A DNA stretch of 64,000 nucleotides from CAYMDP01 sp964389375 (GCA_964389375.1 CAYMDP010000001.1:1-64000), one strand, 5' to 3'; counted from the stretch's first letter, positions 18,164 to 27,915 are shown. Program-made: numbers and translations. The notes: a model not told the origin generated them from the sequence alone.

Positions 18164-18349
18164 TATACCCAAAGCGACCAGAGTTTGCCGATTTATGGAA
18201 GTGAGTTTTTGCCAGATTTGCGAATAATTTTTAGAGTAGACCGGAGGCGTATCCCCTGTGATACGTTGAGGATCTAGTCTAAAAATTAGGCGCAAAGATG
18301 GTGAAAAATCGCTTTCAGAAACCGTCAAACTCTGGTCGTTTTGGGTATA
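18164..18349 (+). ncRNA. 186-nt hairpin with 6S RNA-like architecture, or moxR leader element
   Basis: The outer arms 18164-18187 and 18326-18349 pair over 24 positions, with one G-U and one unpaired end. Inside lie unpaired strands of 13 and 13-15 nt, then an inner imperfect stem (roughly 18201-18242 with 18270-18312) and a terminal hairpin at 18249-18264. A closing stem, a central bubble and an interrupted terminal stem totalling about 185 nt is the layout of 6S RNA (RNA polymerase regulator). No conserved 6S primary sequence could be confirmed, and no strong promoter is visible upstream. The right arm ends 20 nt before the moxR ATG, so a 5' leader structure or a palindromic repeat are alternatives. 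The rest of the 17925-18370 gap shows no gene. Confidence 0.4.
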
Positions 18350-18370
18350 TCAAGCAATGAGGATGTGGCA

Positions 18371-19324
18371 ATGAATCCAAGTCAGCTAAGTGTTAAAGGG
18401 CCAGATCTAAACGAAACCTTGAATCGACTTTTTTCCGAAATGGACCACATCATCCTTGGAAAAAACCATCAGCTAAAACTTGTTCTGGTTGCTCTTTTAT
18501 CTGAAGGGCATATCTTGATTGAGGACATTCCTGGTGTGGGAAAGACGACCTTGGTTAAATTGATGGCTCAGGCCTTGGGACTCAGAACTCGACGAATTCA
18601 ATTCACAAACGACCTTTTGCCTTCGGATATTCTTGGGACTTCAATTTTTGATTCCTCTTCAAAAACATTTAGATTTCATCCAGGTCCAATCTTTAGTGAG
18701 ATTGTTATTGCCGATGAACTGAACCGTGCCACTCCGAAGACTCAAAGTGCTTGTCTTCAGGCCATGGAAGAAAGAAAAGTCAGCATTGATGGTGTGACTC
18801 ATGAACTTCCGAAGCCATTTTTCTTGGTGGCCACTCAAAATCCTCGAGAACAAATTGGAACCTATTCCTTGCCGGAATCTCAACTGGATCGATTTTTGAT
18901 GAGAATTGAAATTGGCTTTCCAGATCGAAAGTCAGAAAATGAACTTTTAAAAGGCGAAAGCCGGGCCGACCTGTTGGATCGCCTAGAGCCCATCTTAAAT
19001 ACAACTCAACTTTTAGATTTGCAGCAGCAGGCAAAAAAAATTCACGTGTCAGACAATTTGGTTCGTTATGTTCAAGATATTTTGGACTACTCTCGAAGCC
19101 AATCAGATCGTCATTATGGTCTGTCTCCACGGGCGGGACTTGCGATCATCGCGGCCTCCAGATCCTGGGCCTTTTTAGATGGGCGTCATATGGTTTTGCC
19201 TGAAGATGTTCAAGCAATTGGTCCAAGTGTCATCGGACATCGCCTCAATCGCTCGGAGGATTCTAATTTTAAAAGTGGATTAGAGTTTGCGCGCGAGATC
19301 TTCGAGAAAGTGTCTGTTGATTAA
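18371..19324 (+). CDS. MoxR family AAA+ ATPase
   Basis: 317 residues. Walker A GVGKTTLVKL lies near residue 54, Walker B IVIADELNRATPKTQSA near 110, then sensor 1 ATQNPREQIGTY and the LDRFLMR arginine finger region. MoxR ATPases act as chaperones for maturation of protein complexes, often with a VWA or DUF58 partner. A DUF58 gene and a transglutaminase gene follow, the common trio. The ATG at 18371 has GAGGA nine bases upstream; the TTG at 18341 lies in the hairpin arm and is less likely. It is probably the first gene of a three-gene operon. Confidence 0.9.
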   Translation: MNPSQLSVKGPDLNETLNRLFSEMDHIILGKNHQLKLVLVALLSEGHILIEDIPGVGKTTLVKLMAQALGLRTRRIQFTNDLLPSDILGTSIFDSSSKTFRFHPGPIFSEIVIADELNRATPKTQSACLQAMEERKVSIDGVTHELPKPFFLVATQNPREQIGTYSLPESQLDRFLMRIEIGFPDRKSENELLKGESRADLLDRLEPILNTTQLLDLQQQAKKIHVSDNLVRYVQDILDYSRSQSDRHYGLSPRAGLAIIAASRSWAFLDGRHMVLPEDVQAIGPSVIGHRLNRSEDSNFKSGLEFAREIFEKVSVD

Positions 19325-19346
19325 TCAACTGGGATGATTTGTGCTT

Positions 19347-20282
19347 ATGAAACACCGGCTAAAATCCTTCTTCACCGCCAAAGCGGATCAAATCTACATT
19401 ATACCCACAGGCCATGGATTGATGTTTGCCTTTGGAATTCTTGTTATGGTTTTGACTGCGGCCACTTACAATAATAATTTAATTTATCTGTTGGGATTTT
19501 TACTGTTTGCCGTTCTTGTTGTGAGTATGTTGATGACTCACCAAAATCTAAAAGGGGCCAGACTGATTCAAGTTTGGGCCGAAGACTGTGAGGCCGGTCA
19601 GGACATTCCAATCCGTTTTAGAATTGCAAACCGAGGACAAAACGAAGTTTACGCTTTAAGGGTGAGGGCTCGAGGCCAGAAGATCGACCTAGGCAGAGGA
19701 CCTCAGGTCTTGCAATTAAAAGAGGCGGACTCTCAAAATGCAAGCCTCATAATTCCCGCAAAACCCAGAGGAGTTTACACTTGTCCGAATTTGATTTTGG
19801 AATCTGTTTACCCACTGGGCCTCTTTAGGGCCTGGAAGAGCAATCCTCAAACTCACTTGAAGATCTACGTCTATCCTCAGGCCCGAGGTTCACAAAAGCT
19901 TGAGTCTAATCTTTTGCCTTTCGAAGGGCAACATGGACAAAATCCGCGCAAGGACCAAAGCTCGGACTTTCGCGAACATCAACTCATTCAGCCAGGCGAG
20001 AGTGTGCGTCACGTAGATTGGAAGGTATTTGCTAAGAAGAGCCAACTTTTACGCAAGACGTTTGAGGAAGATCTTGGGGAGCAATATTTAATTGATCTCA
20101 GTCGAATCCACCAGGGAAACCTAGAACAGAAACTAAGTCAGGTTTCGCTTTGGATTACAAAGCTTGATCAAAGGGGCGCTTCCTATTCTTTAAAGGTAGG
20201 AGAGGACTTGATCCCCTTTGCCCAGGGGCCCCGGCATCGCAGCCGCTGCTTAAGAGCTTTGGCTGAAGTTGAGGACGTGTAA
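19347..20282 (+). CDS. DUF58 domain-containing membrane protein
   Basis: 311 residues with two adjacent transmembrane spans (GLMFAFGILVMVLTA and LIYLLGFLLFAVLVVSML, about residues 25-60), then a cytoplasmic region ending in the DUF58 signature: DFREHQLIQPGESVRHVDWKVFAKK near 200. Proteins of this type partner MoxR ATPases. The start could be GTG 19341 or ATG 19347, two codons apart. The gene lies between moxR and the transglutaminase gene and is probably co-translated with both. Its biochemical role is unknown. Confidence 0.87.
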   Translation: MKHRLKSFFTAKADQIYIIPTGHGLMFAFGILVMVLTAATYNNNLIYLLGFLLFAVLVVSMLMTHQNLKGARLIQVWAEDCEAGQDIPIRFRIANRGQNEVYALRVRARGQKIDLGRGPQVLQLKEADSQNASLIIPAKPRGVYTCPNLILESVYPLGLFRAWKSNPQTHLKIYVYPQARGSQKLESNLLPFEGQHGQNPRKDQSSDFREHQLIQPGESVRHVDWKVFAKKSQLLRKTFEEDLGEQYLIDLSRIHQGNLEQKLSQVSLWITKLDQRGASYSLKVGEDLIPFAQGPRHRSRCLRALAEVEDV

Positions 20283-20283
20283 G

Positions 20284-22269
20284 GTGGAACTTGCGGTCAG
20301 CAAAAAGTTTTTATACTTCGTCGTTTTAATTAATATATTTCCACATGTCACAACTGTTCCAACTTGGGTCGTCTTGTTCTGTTTTACTTTTTTAGTTTGG
20401 AAACTGACCAGCGAGATTCGACCGATTCCAACACCAGGCCGTTGGTTAAATCTGGCCTTTGCGGCTGTGGGCAGCTTTTTTGTCTTTGACCACTTTGGTA
20501 CCTTTTTGGGAGACGAGGCGGGCACCCCACTTTTGCTGTTGATGGCCTGCTTGAAACTTTTCGAATTGAAGACCTACCGAGACGTCATGTTTGTGTCCTA
20601 TCTTTGTTACTTTCTTTTGATGTCGAAGTTGATCTCGGATCAATCCATTTTGATGACGGTTTTTTTAGTTGTGGATGTTTTGTTAATTACGGCTTTGCTG
20701 GCAAGCCATCATATGCACGGGCAAAAATTTAATATGCGCTCGACACTTGGAGCCACTTTGAAGATGACCCTTCAAGCCATTCCGCTAACGGTTCTCGTTT
20801 TCCTTTTGTTCCCAAGATTTAATGCCGGTCTTTGGCATCGTTCAACTCAAAGCCAAGGTTTGACCGGATTTTCTGACGAACTCAACCCAGGGTCTATTTC
20901 TCAATTGATTCAATCTGATGCTTTGGCATTTCGTGCACGTATTCCTGAAGAGACTGGGATATCTTCCTCTCAGCTTTACTGGCGAGGAGCCATCTTAGAT
21001 CAATCCCATGGCTTAAGGTGGAAAATGTCGAAGATTGAAGACCTTCCGGACGAAGATCGTCTACCCAGCGAGACAGATTTAGAGATCGAAATATTTCTCG
21101 AGCCCCAATCGAAACCCTGGTTTTTTGTTCTGGATTGGACTGAATCTATTCAAGTTAGTGGTGGGGGCTCAAGAAAACCAATTCAGCGTGTGTTGGGGCG
21201 GACCTTTAGAAGTGCATTCCCGATTACGAATCGGGAGTATTATAAAATTCGTTCTCAAACCGCGGGATCAAAAGTTGCATGGGTTTACCCTAAGAAGAGT
21301 TCATATCTTGAGGTTTTAGAAGAGGACTCGCCGCGTGCTAAGGCTTTTGCCGAGGGGCTTAAGCAAAGAGGACTTTCTGAAACTGAAATTGCAAACGAAA
21401 TTCAGAAGTTCTTTCGCGAAGAAGGATTTACTTACACTCTGACGGCGCCTCTGGTTAAAAGCCTGGATGATTTTATGTTCGAGACAAAAACCGGATACTG
21501 CGAGCACTACGCTGGGACTGCGGCAACTTTGCTTCGTTGGGCCGGAGTTCCATCTCGGGTCGTGGTGGGATTTCAGGGCGGAATGGAGTCCCTTCTTGGC
21601 GACTACCTTAGTGTTCGTTATCAAGATGCCCATTCCTGGCTTGAGTACTGGAGTGAGGCCAGAAATACTTGGATTCGTTTGGATCCAACTTCAGTCATCG
21701 CACCCAGTCGATTGACTCTGGGAGGGGTGCGTTTTAACGACTCTATCGATGCGGGGGGAGATTCCGCTGAAGGTAAAGGCTTCGCCTCTCGAATTTTTGG
21801 AACAGATCTGGTTCGCTGGTATTTTCAGGCGCGTATGGCTTATGACCAAGTCGAGGGATCTTGGATTTCGTTTCTTTTAAGTTATGACTTTAACTTTCAA
21901 AAAGCCTTGCTTGAAAAGCTCGGCCTTCAGTTCAACGCAAGACTTGTTTTTTTCCTTGGCCTAGGAATGGCGCTGATTATTTTTGTACTGATTTTAAAGC
22001 TAGGAATGATTCGTCGCTCTCAACGGCCGGCCCCTGATCTTTTGGCCTACCAAAAGTTGTGTCGAAAATTTGAGTCTTTCGGTCTCCCCAAGGCCCCGCA
22101 AGAAGGCCCGATCTCTTACCGAGATCGCTTGAAGGCCAGATTTCCTGACCAGGATCAAAAAATTCATCAAATTTTTGAGTTTATTTTGGACTGGCGCTAT
22201 ATGGATAGGGTTCCTCAATCTAAAGAGGTTCATCGGTTTTTGGCCGAGATCCGCAGGATGAAGCTTTAA
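20284..22269 (+). CDS. TgpA-like transglutaminase-domain membrane protein (DUF3488)
   Basis: 661 residues. The N-terminal 170 or so residues hold five or six transmembrane spans (DUF3488/TgpA N-terminal type). A large periplasmic part contains the transglutaminase-like core with catalytic Cys in TGYCEHYAGTAATLL, His in QDAHSWLEYW and Asp in IRLDPTSV. A further span (FFLGLGMALIIFVLILKLGM) precedes a cytoplasmic tail with a DUF4129-like segment. I choose GTG 20284, with GAGG nine bases upstream, over TTG 20269. The family includes Pseudomonas TgpA, which is essential there; the substrate is unknown. Confidence 0.88.
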   Translation: MELAVSKKFLYFVVLINIFPHVTTVPTWVVLFCFTFLVWKLTSEIRPIPTPGRWLNLAFAAVGSFFVFDHFGTFLGDEAGTPLLLLMACLKLFELKTYRDVMFVSYLCYFLLMSKLISDQSILMTVFLVVDVLLITALLASHHMHGQKFNMRSTLGATLKMTLQAIPLTVLVFLLFPRFNAGLWHRSTQSQGLTGFSDELNPGSISQLIQSDALAFRARIPEETGISSSQLYWRGAILDQSHGLRWKMSKIEDLPDEDRLPSETDLEIEIFLEPQSKPWFFVLDWTESIQVSGGGSRKPIQRVLGRTFRSAFPITNREYYKIRSQTAGSKVAWVYPKKSSYLEVLEEDSPRAKAFAEGLKQRGLSETEIANEIQKFFREEGFTYTLTAPLVKSLDDFMFETKTGYCEHYAGTAATLLRWAGVPSRVVVGFQGGMESLLGDYLSVRYQDAHSWLEYWSEARNTWIRLDPTSVIAPSRLTLGGVRFNDSIDAGGDSAEGKGFASRIFGTDLVRWYFQARMAYDQVEGSWISFLLSYDFNFQKALLEKLGLQFNARLVFFLGLGMALIIFVLILKLGMIRRSQRPAPDLLAYQKLCRKFESFGLPKAPQEGPISYRDRLKARFPDQDQKIHQIFEFILDWRYMDRVPQSKEVHRFLAEIRRMKL

Positions 22270-22373
22270 AACAGAATCTCGGACCTAAACGCAATGCGCA
22301 ATTTGTGGATTGCGGGCCCTGCTCTGAGTTGAGTCTTCACAGGGCTAAAAACCTAAGGTAGTTCTTTTAGTTC

Positions 22374-24869
22374 ATGACAAGCTCAGCGCAAAAAATGACT
22401 CCATTGATGGAACAATATTGGTCGATAAAAAACCAATATCAAGAGGCTATTGTTTTGTTTCGCATGGGAGACTTTTATGAAATGTTTCATCAGGATGCTG
22501 AAACCGCAGCCCCGATTCTAAACATCGCTCTGACTTCGAGAAATAAAAAATCAGCCGATGATACCAAGATGTGTGGAGTTCCCCATCATTCCATCGCAGG
22601 CCCCATTGGAAAGCTTCTCGCTGCGGGTTACAAGGTCGCCATCTGTGATCAGATCGAAGATCCAAAAGAGGCAAAGGGGATTGTCAAACGGGCGGTGACT
22701 CGAGTGTTAAGTCCAGGGATGGTTTTTGATCCCGAGACTTTGGATCAAACACAATCTAACTTTTTAGCAAGTTTTGATAATGGCTCAGTCAGTTTTTTAG
22801 ACCCCTCAACCGGAGAGGCTTGTTATTTTAAAATCTCTTCCGAAGAGGAAAAATCTCAGGTGCTTGGCCTAATGAGTCCTGTCGAGTGGGTTTTAAGTTC
22901 AAATCAAAAATCAGCTTACCTGAAGTCGAATCAGAAGGTTTTTGTTCACTTAACTAGTTTTGATTTTGAGACCGCTCAAGGCCAGGAGTCACAGCTCCCG
23001 GAAAGTGCGAGTCGCCTGTTAGCTTACGCAAAAGCGATGCAAGGCGAAGACCAGCTGAAGACCTTGCGCCCTTTTGAAGAGCGGTTTTTAAATCGCCATC
23101 TTGAGATGTCGACCAATACCTTAAATCAGCTCGAGTTGATTCAGTCTTATCGAGGGGAATCTCGGGGCAGCTTGTTTCATGCCCTTCATCAAACCCAAAC
23201 CTCGGGTGGGGCGCGGTTATTAAAAACCTGGATCCGTTTTCCCTTGGCCGAGCAGAACGAAATCGAAGAGCGATTGAATCAAGTCGAATTTTGGATGTCT
23301 CGCCCTGAAGATCTTAAAAACCTAAGGCGTTGTCTTGGGGAAATGGGTGATATCGAGCGCCGACTCGGAAAAGTCTCTCATCCGAATTGCTCGGGACGCG
23401 ATCTTTTAAGTTTAAGAGATTCTTTAGAAAAAGGTCTCGAGCTGTCTCAGTATCTTCCTGATCGCAAGATGGAAGGCGCGGCTTTGGATTTTTGTATGTC
23501 TTTGGTGCAGCTTCTTTCAAAGAATCTCAATGAAGACCTTCCGATCAGTGTGCGCGAAGGAGGTCTGATTCAAAAAGGCCTTCGGGATGATTTGGACGAG
23601 TTGATCGACCTTTCTGAAAATGCTGAGGGCAAACTTCTTCAGATGGAAGAAAGAGAAAAATCTCGGACTGGAATTGGAAGCTTAAAAATTCGCTACAACA
23701 GTGTATTTGGATATTATATCGAGGTCACAAAAACCCATTCAGAAAAAGTGCCGAGTGATTATATTCGCAAACAAACTTTGACCAATGCCGAACGCTATAC
23801 CACACCCGAACTCGATCTCTTGGAGCAAAAAGTTCTTTCGGCCAAGGCGAAGCGCGCAGATCTTGAGTATCAGATTTTTATTGGTTTAAAAAAACAAGTC
23901 CTTCGGGGCGCGGTCGAACTGCTTCATCTTGCAAAAGTATGGAGCGAGCTCGATGTTTTAACGAGTTTTTCTTGGACTGCAATTGGTGGGCGTTATGTTC
24001 GTCCGCGGTTTTCTAAAGAAGCTCGCCTAAAACTTGTTGATTCAAGGCATCCGGTCGTTGAACAAGAGATGAAGACGCGTTTTGTGCCAAACACGATCGA
24101 GCTTGATCCTTCTGGCTGTTTGCTTTTAACCGGACCGAATATGGCGGGAAAAAGCACCTTGATGAGACAGGTCGCAGTCAGCGTGATTCTTGCACAAATG
24201 GGATCTTTTGTTCCTGCAAGTTTTGCCGAACTCCCGCTGTTTCAGAAAATCTATACGCGTATTGGCGCCAGTGATTTTTTGTCTGAAGGTTTGTCGACCT
24301 TTATGGTCGAGATGACCGAAACTGCTGAAATTTTAAAAGGGGCGAACAATAAGTCTCTGGTTATTCTTGACGAAATTGGCCGAGGAACCAGTACCTATGA
24401 TGGAATGAGTTTAGCTCAATCCATTTTAGAGTACTTAGTGTTGCAAAATAAACCGATGGTCTTTTTTGCCACTCACTACCATGAACTGACTCATCTCGAG
24501 AGGATGCTTCCTCAAGTAAAAAACGCGCATATGGCCATATCCGAAAAGCGGGGAGAGATTGAATTTTTGCACACCTTGCGCTTGGGGCCTGCGAATAAGT
24601 CCTATGGAATTCATGTGGCTCGGCTTGCAGGGCTTCCGGCGGCAGTCACCCAAAGAGCAAAGTCCGTCTTAGACCGCCTAGAAAGCTTTCAATCTCCAAA
24701 TAGCAGCAACCAGCTAAGCCTTGCGGATCAAACCATAGTTAGCCAAGGACCATCGACACCTCCTGAGCTTGAAGAGCTTATCGAAAAAATCCGCAGCCTT
24801 TCGCTGCAACAAATGACACCGCTAGAAGCGATGAACCAGATTGCGCAATGGCAACAAAAACTTTCTTAG
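22374..24869 (+). CDS. mutS: DNA mismatch repair protein MutS
   Basis: 831 residues, normal for bacterial MutS. The N-terminal mismatch-recognition motif is GDFYEMF, residues 33-39, with the Phe-x-Glu that stacks on and contacts the mispair. Connector, lever and clamp domains follow (GSLKIRYNSVFGYYIEVTK). The ATPase has Walker A TGPNMAGKSTLMRQ near 585, Walker B VILDEIGRGTSTYDG near 665 and the ATHYHELTHLE segment. No mutL is in the window. It stands 105 bp after the TgpA-like gene and overlaps glnD by 22 bp. The upstream gap contains two short hairpins but no poly-T. Confidence 0.96.
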   Translation: MTSSAQKMTPLMEQYWSIKNQYQEAIVLFRMGDFYEMFHQDAETAAPILNIALTSRNKKSADDTKMCGVPHHSIAGPIGKLLAAGYKVAICDQIEDPKEAKGIVKRAVTRVLSPGMVFDPETLDQTQSNFLASFDNGSVSFLDPSTGEACYFKISSEEEKSQVLGLMSPVEWVLSSNQKSAYLKSNQKVFVHLTSFDFETAQGQESQLPESASRLLAYAKAMQGEDQLKTLRPFEERFLNRHLEMSTNTLNQLELIQSYRGESRGSLFHALHQTQTSGGARLLKTWIRFPLAEQNEIEERLNQVEFWMSRPEDLKNLRRCLGEMGDIERRLGKVSHPNCSGRDLLSLRDSLEKGLELSQYLPDRKMEGAALDFCMSLVQLLSKNLNEDLPISVREGGLIQKGLRDDLDELIDLSENAEGKLLQMEEREKSRTGIGSLKIRYNSVFGYYIEVTKTHSEKVPSDYIRKQTLTNAERYTTPELDLLEQKVLSAKAKRADLEYQIFIGLKKQVLRGAVELLHLAKVWSELDVLTSFSWTAIGGRYVRPRFSKEARLKLVDSRHPVVEQEMKTRFVPNTIELDPSGCLLLTGPNMAGKSTLMRQVAVSVILAQMGSFVPASFAELPLFQKIYTRIGASDFLSEGLSTFMVEMTETAEILKGANNKSLVILDEIGRGTSTYDGMSLAQSILEYLVLQNKPMVFFATHYHELTHLERMLPQVKNAHMAISEKRGEIEFLHTLRLGPANKSYGIHVARLAGLPAAVTQRAKSVLDRLESFQSPNSSNQLSLADQTIVSQGPSTPPELEELIEKIRSLSLQQMTPLEAMNQIAQWQQKLS

Positions 24870-27211
24870 AGCGAAGTCAGTTGGAGTGGGCTAAAGACCA
24901 CTTTGGCCCAATGGATCTTCCCAACCGAAAGCGCATAACGGATCAAGATAAAACCCTGGGGCCGATTTTTTCGAGCTGGCTTGGAGAAAGCCTGTTTATG
25001 CGACTTTCTTCTTTAGACGGATGGTTTGAATCAGATCCGGTTTTGCTGGGCTCTTGGGCGCGAGATGAGCTTTGTCCTGGCTCGGACATTGATCTACTTT
25101 TTTGTGGAAATGAGTCCGCGATTCGTCAATTCGTTGGAAAGGTTCAAGGATTGGGGCTTAAGATCCGTCACCGCATTCCTGAGGACATGAATGATTGGAC
25201 CGTCGGAGTCGAGCCTTTTGATGTGCTAGCAACCATTCAAGGAAAAGCCGTGACCGAAAGGGCAAGCCTTCAGCTAGAGCCACAAAAGAAGCTGATCTTG
25301 GCAAAAGGGCGGCCATTTTTAAAATCCTTAATTCAGAGCATAGAAAACGAACAGAAAGCTCGAAATAAACGCTTTGACTCGATCTCGAATTACCTCGAAC
25401 CAAACCTAAAATATGGCGGTGGGGGACTTCGGGATATTCAGCAAGCCTTATCATTAATGGAACTTTTGCCCGAGCGCTTCGAGAACTTTGATAAAGAGAA
25501 GAAAATTTTTTTAAAGTACAAAAATTTTTTCTTAGGCCTTCGTCAGCGTCTTCATCTTGTGGGCGGCGGTGAAATTTTAGCAGCTTCGGATCAATTAGAT
25601 ATGGCGAATTGGTTGGCCTATGAGCACGTTTCGGATTTTACTCGCGAGATTCAGTTGGGCCTTGAAGAAGTCAGTTTTTATTCGGAAGTGGTTTTGGCCA
25701 AGGCCAAAGAGCGAAATCCCAAAGTGAAAAAATCTGAAGCCTTAAAAAGCTGGAAGGCTTGCGCAAGGATATTGGTGGAAAATCCAGATATTCTAAATCA
25801 AGCAAGGGTCAGAGAAGTGATGAAGGGTGGGTATAAAGAGAAGACCTCGGGTGCGGGTCTTTCTCCGGGTGCCTGGCTTGAGAAACAATTTAAGATTCAG
25901 TTGAAAGAATCTGTCTTTGTGGCCTTTTTTCGCTCTCACTTGATCGATTTTTGGCTTCCAGATCTCAAAAAATTAAGAGGGCTTGTTCAGCATGATCATT
26001 ATCACCGCTTTACCGCCGACGCCCATCTGCTTCAGGCTGTGCGCGAGATAAGACGAATTTATTCTAAGCCTCAAAGACTTGGAATGATGGCTAAGTTTGC
26101 CAGGCGTTTGAGTCCGAAAGAGTGGAGCATTTTATTGTGGTCCACACTTTTTCATGATCTTGGAAAAGGGCGTGGAGGGGATCATTCCTCTAAAGGGGCA
26201 AAGCTTGCTCGAAGGTGTATGGAGGCTTGGGGGTTTTCTGAATCCCTCATTCGCGAAGTGGAGTGGATGGTTTTGAATCATTTGATTCTATCAACTGCAG
26301 CATTTCGTAGAAACCCATTACAATCCTCCACCTGGAAGTTTTTAGCAGATCGTGGAGCTATCGGAGAGAGGCTGAGGCGTCTTGCCATTTTAACCGCCGT
26401 TGATATTCGGGCTACAAACCCCGAAGCTTGGACTCAATGGAAAGAAAGACTACTTTTTCAATTGGTCGAAAGCTCGGAAAGTCCGGGGGCGAAGAGTTTT
26501 CAAAGTTGGTTGGCTGAAATTAATAAGTCCAAGCTTGTGGTGCCTGAGTCCTTTGCCCATGGCATTGAATCCATGCTGCTTGAGTCGATCCCTTACAAGG
26601 TCTTACTTGAGGATGCTGAGGCTCTGCAGAAGCAGGAGGGGGATCTACCGGTCCGGGTGATTCAGAACAAAAAAAATGAGGTCTGGGTCCGGTTTCATCG
26701 CAGACAAGATCAATCCGGATTATTTTCTCAGTTTGTTCAGCTTTTGTATGCGAGTGGCTGTTCAATCTTGCAGTCCTCTATTCAAACACTTCCTGACCTT
26801 GGGGTTTATGATTGGTTTCATGTTCGAACTCGAAAGACTTTGAAGGTCTTAAAAAGCCAATTGGTTAAGATGAAGGTCGGGGGGCTGCCGGAACTTGAAG
26901 GGGTCCATTTTGATCGCATGGAATTGATCAGCCAAGATGCTGACGAGGTCATTTTAAGCTTTAGAGGTCGAGATCAGAAGGGTTTGTTGCTTTTGGCGGC
27001 CCAGTCTTTGTTCGAGCTTGGTCTTGAGATTCGATGGGCAAAGGTCCTGACATGGGGAAGACAAGTCGATGATATTTTTGCCGTCAAAAATACTCCAGAT
27101 TTAAAACTTGCATTGAAGAGCTTAGAGGAAAGGGTTGTGACGGTCTCGGCATTTGTTCCCCCGGATCAGTTGGAGGCGGACTTACTCGGTGAGCCAAATA
27201 GTGTAACATAA
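24848..27211 (+). CDS. glnD: bifunctional [protein-PII] uridylyltransferase/uridylyl-removing enzyme (GlnD-like)
   Basis: 787 residues, somewhat shorter than the roughly 890 of Escherichia coli GlnD. The order is: nucleotidyltransferase with GSWARDELCPGSDIDLLF near residue 68, the GGLRDIQQAL helix typical of GlnD, an HD phosphohydrolase domain with LFHDLGKGRGGDHS near 435, and C-terminal ACT-like domains (VILSFRGRDQKGLLLLAAQSL near 700). It senses glutamine and modifies PII proteins. The ATG lies inside the 3' end of mutS, so translation is coupled. No glnB or amtB gene lies in the window. Confidence 0.9.
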   Translation: MATKTFLERSQLEWAKDHFGPMDLPNRKRITDQDKTLGPIFSSWLGESLFMRLSSLDGWFESDPVLLGSWARDELCPGSDIDLLFCGNESAIRQFVGKVQGLGLKIRHRIPEDMNDWTVGVEPFDVLATIQGKAVTERASLQLEPQKKLILAKGRPFLKSLIQSIENEQKARNKRFDSISNYLEPNLKYGGGGLRDIQQALSLMELLPERFENFDKEKKIFLKYKNFFLGLRQRLHLVGGGEILAASDQLDMANWLAYEHVSDFTREIQLGLEEVSFYSEVVLAKAKERNPKVKKSEALKSWKACARILVENPDILNQARVREVMKGGYKEKTSGAGLSPGAWLEKQFKIQLKESVFVAFFRSHLIDFWLPDLKKLRGLVQHDHYHRFTADAHLLQAVREIRRIYSKPQRLGMMAKFARRLSPKEWSILLWSTLFHDLGKGRGGDHSSKGAKLARRCMEAWGFSESLIREVEWMVLNHLILSTAAFRRNPLQSSTWKFLADRGAIGERLRRLAILTAVDIRATNPEAWTQWKERLLFQLVESSESPGAKSFQSWLAEINKSKLVVPESFAHGIESMLLESIPYKVLLEDAEALQKQEGDLPVRVIQNKKNEVWVRFHRRQDQSGLFSQFVQLLYASGCSILQSSIQTLPDLGVYDWFHVRTRKTLKVLKSQLVKMKVGGLPELEGVHFDRMELISQDADEVILSFRGRDQKGLLLLAAQSLFELGLEIRWAKVLTWGRQVDDIFAVKNTPDLKLALKSLEERVVTVSAFVPPDQLEADLLGEPNSVT

Positions 27212-27396
27212 AACCGTATCAACCTTAAGTGTTTCACATCAGTAGACTATTTTAGCCCTTCATTTTCGAGATTTTAAGAGCCTTTCAGCCGGTTTATCGG
27301 ATTCAAAAAATCGGTTAAATTTATTTGTGAGTTTATGCAGATTTTGGTCGAGTTATAAAATTCAGTCTAGTTTCAAAAAACTTTAAAAATTTAGTA

Positions 27397-27424
27397 TTGC
27401 GGACCAGCCAAAAATCTGTAGACT
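27397..27424 (+). promoter_or_regulatory. candidate sigma-70 promoter for the GerE-type regulator
   Basis: TTGCGG (27397-27402), a 16-bp spacer, then TAGACT (27419-27424), about 80 bp before the regulator gene's ATG. A perfect 7-bp hairpin, TTTGATC/GATCAAA at 27449-27472, lies in the predicted leader. The mscL promoter candidate at 58670 uses the same TTGCGG and a TAGA-type -10. The match is moderate only. Confidence 0.35.
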
Positions 27425-27509
27425 TTAATACAGGTGGTCGGGCCGCCTTTTGATCTAGTGAGAGGATCAAACATTATTTAACCAATTATATATTGGGGAG
27501 GGAGCAAGG

Positions 27510-27890
27510 ATGCTCAGGGATGTATTAATTCAAAGAGGTTTGTCTAACCGTGAAGCGGAAGTCGCTGAATTGGTGACAAAGGGCATGTCAAACAAAGAAG
27601 TTGCGAACCAGTTGTTTGTAACTGAAAAGACGGTCAAGTTTCATCTGACCAACATCTATAAAAAAATGAATGTGAAGTCTCGAGCTCAGCTCATCGTATG
27701 GTGTTTACCTCACATGGGATTCATCGAGAAAGAAGAAAGTCCAGCAATCAACCAGACCAATGTCAACATGGGTGCGGGCGCAACTGTTGCGAACACAATT
27801 CCTGCAGGGAATGCAACTGTTGGTGGCCTAACGATTCCAGCAGGAAATCGTGGTCCTGGAGTCGATGGCGAGACCGGTTCTTCGTTCTAA
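27510..27890 (+). CDS. GerE/LuxR-type HTH regulator without receiver domain
   Basis: 126 residues. Residues 8-70 form a complete LuxR-type helix-turn-helix (LSNREAEVAELVTKGMSNKEV ... EKTVKFHLTNIYKKM). There is no receiver or sensor domain, so DNA binding is probably governed by abundance or by a partner. Residues 85-126 are a low-complexity Gly/Asn/Ala tail in which TIPAGN occurs twice; this is unusual for the family. A strong GGGGAGGGAG site precedes the ATG. A long leader and its own promoter and terminator make it a single-gene unit. The target is unknown. Confidence 0.85.
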   Translation: MLRDVLIQRGLSNREAEVAELVTKGMSNKEVANQLFVTEKTVKFHLTNIYKKMNVKSRAQLIVWCLPHMGFIEKEESPAINQTNVNMGAGATVANTIPAGNATVGGLTIPAGNRGPGVDGETGSSF

Positions 27891-27915
27891 TTTTTCTGAT
27901 TTGTGATATTGAATT

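Noticed and set aside
18107..18328. 73-codon leftward frame upstream of moxR
   Set aside because: It coincides with the long hairpin, has no ribosome site, and the base pairing explains the sequence better.
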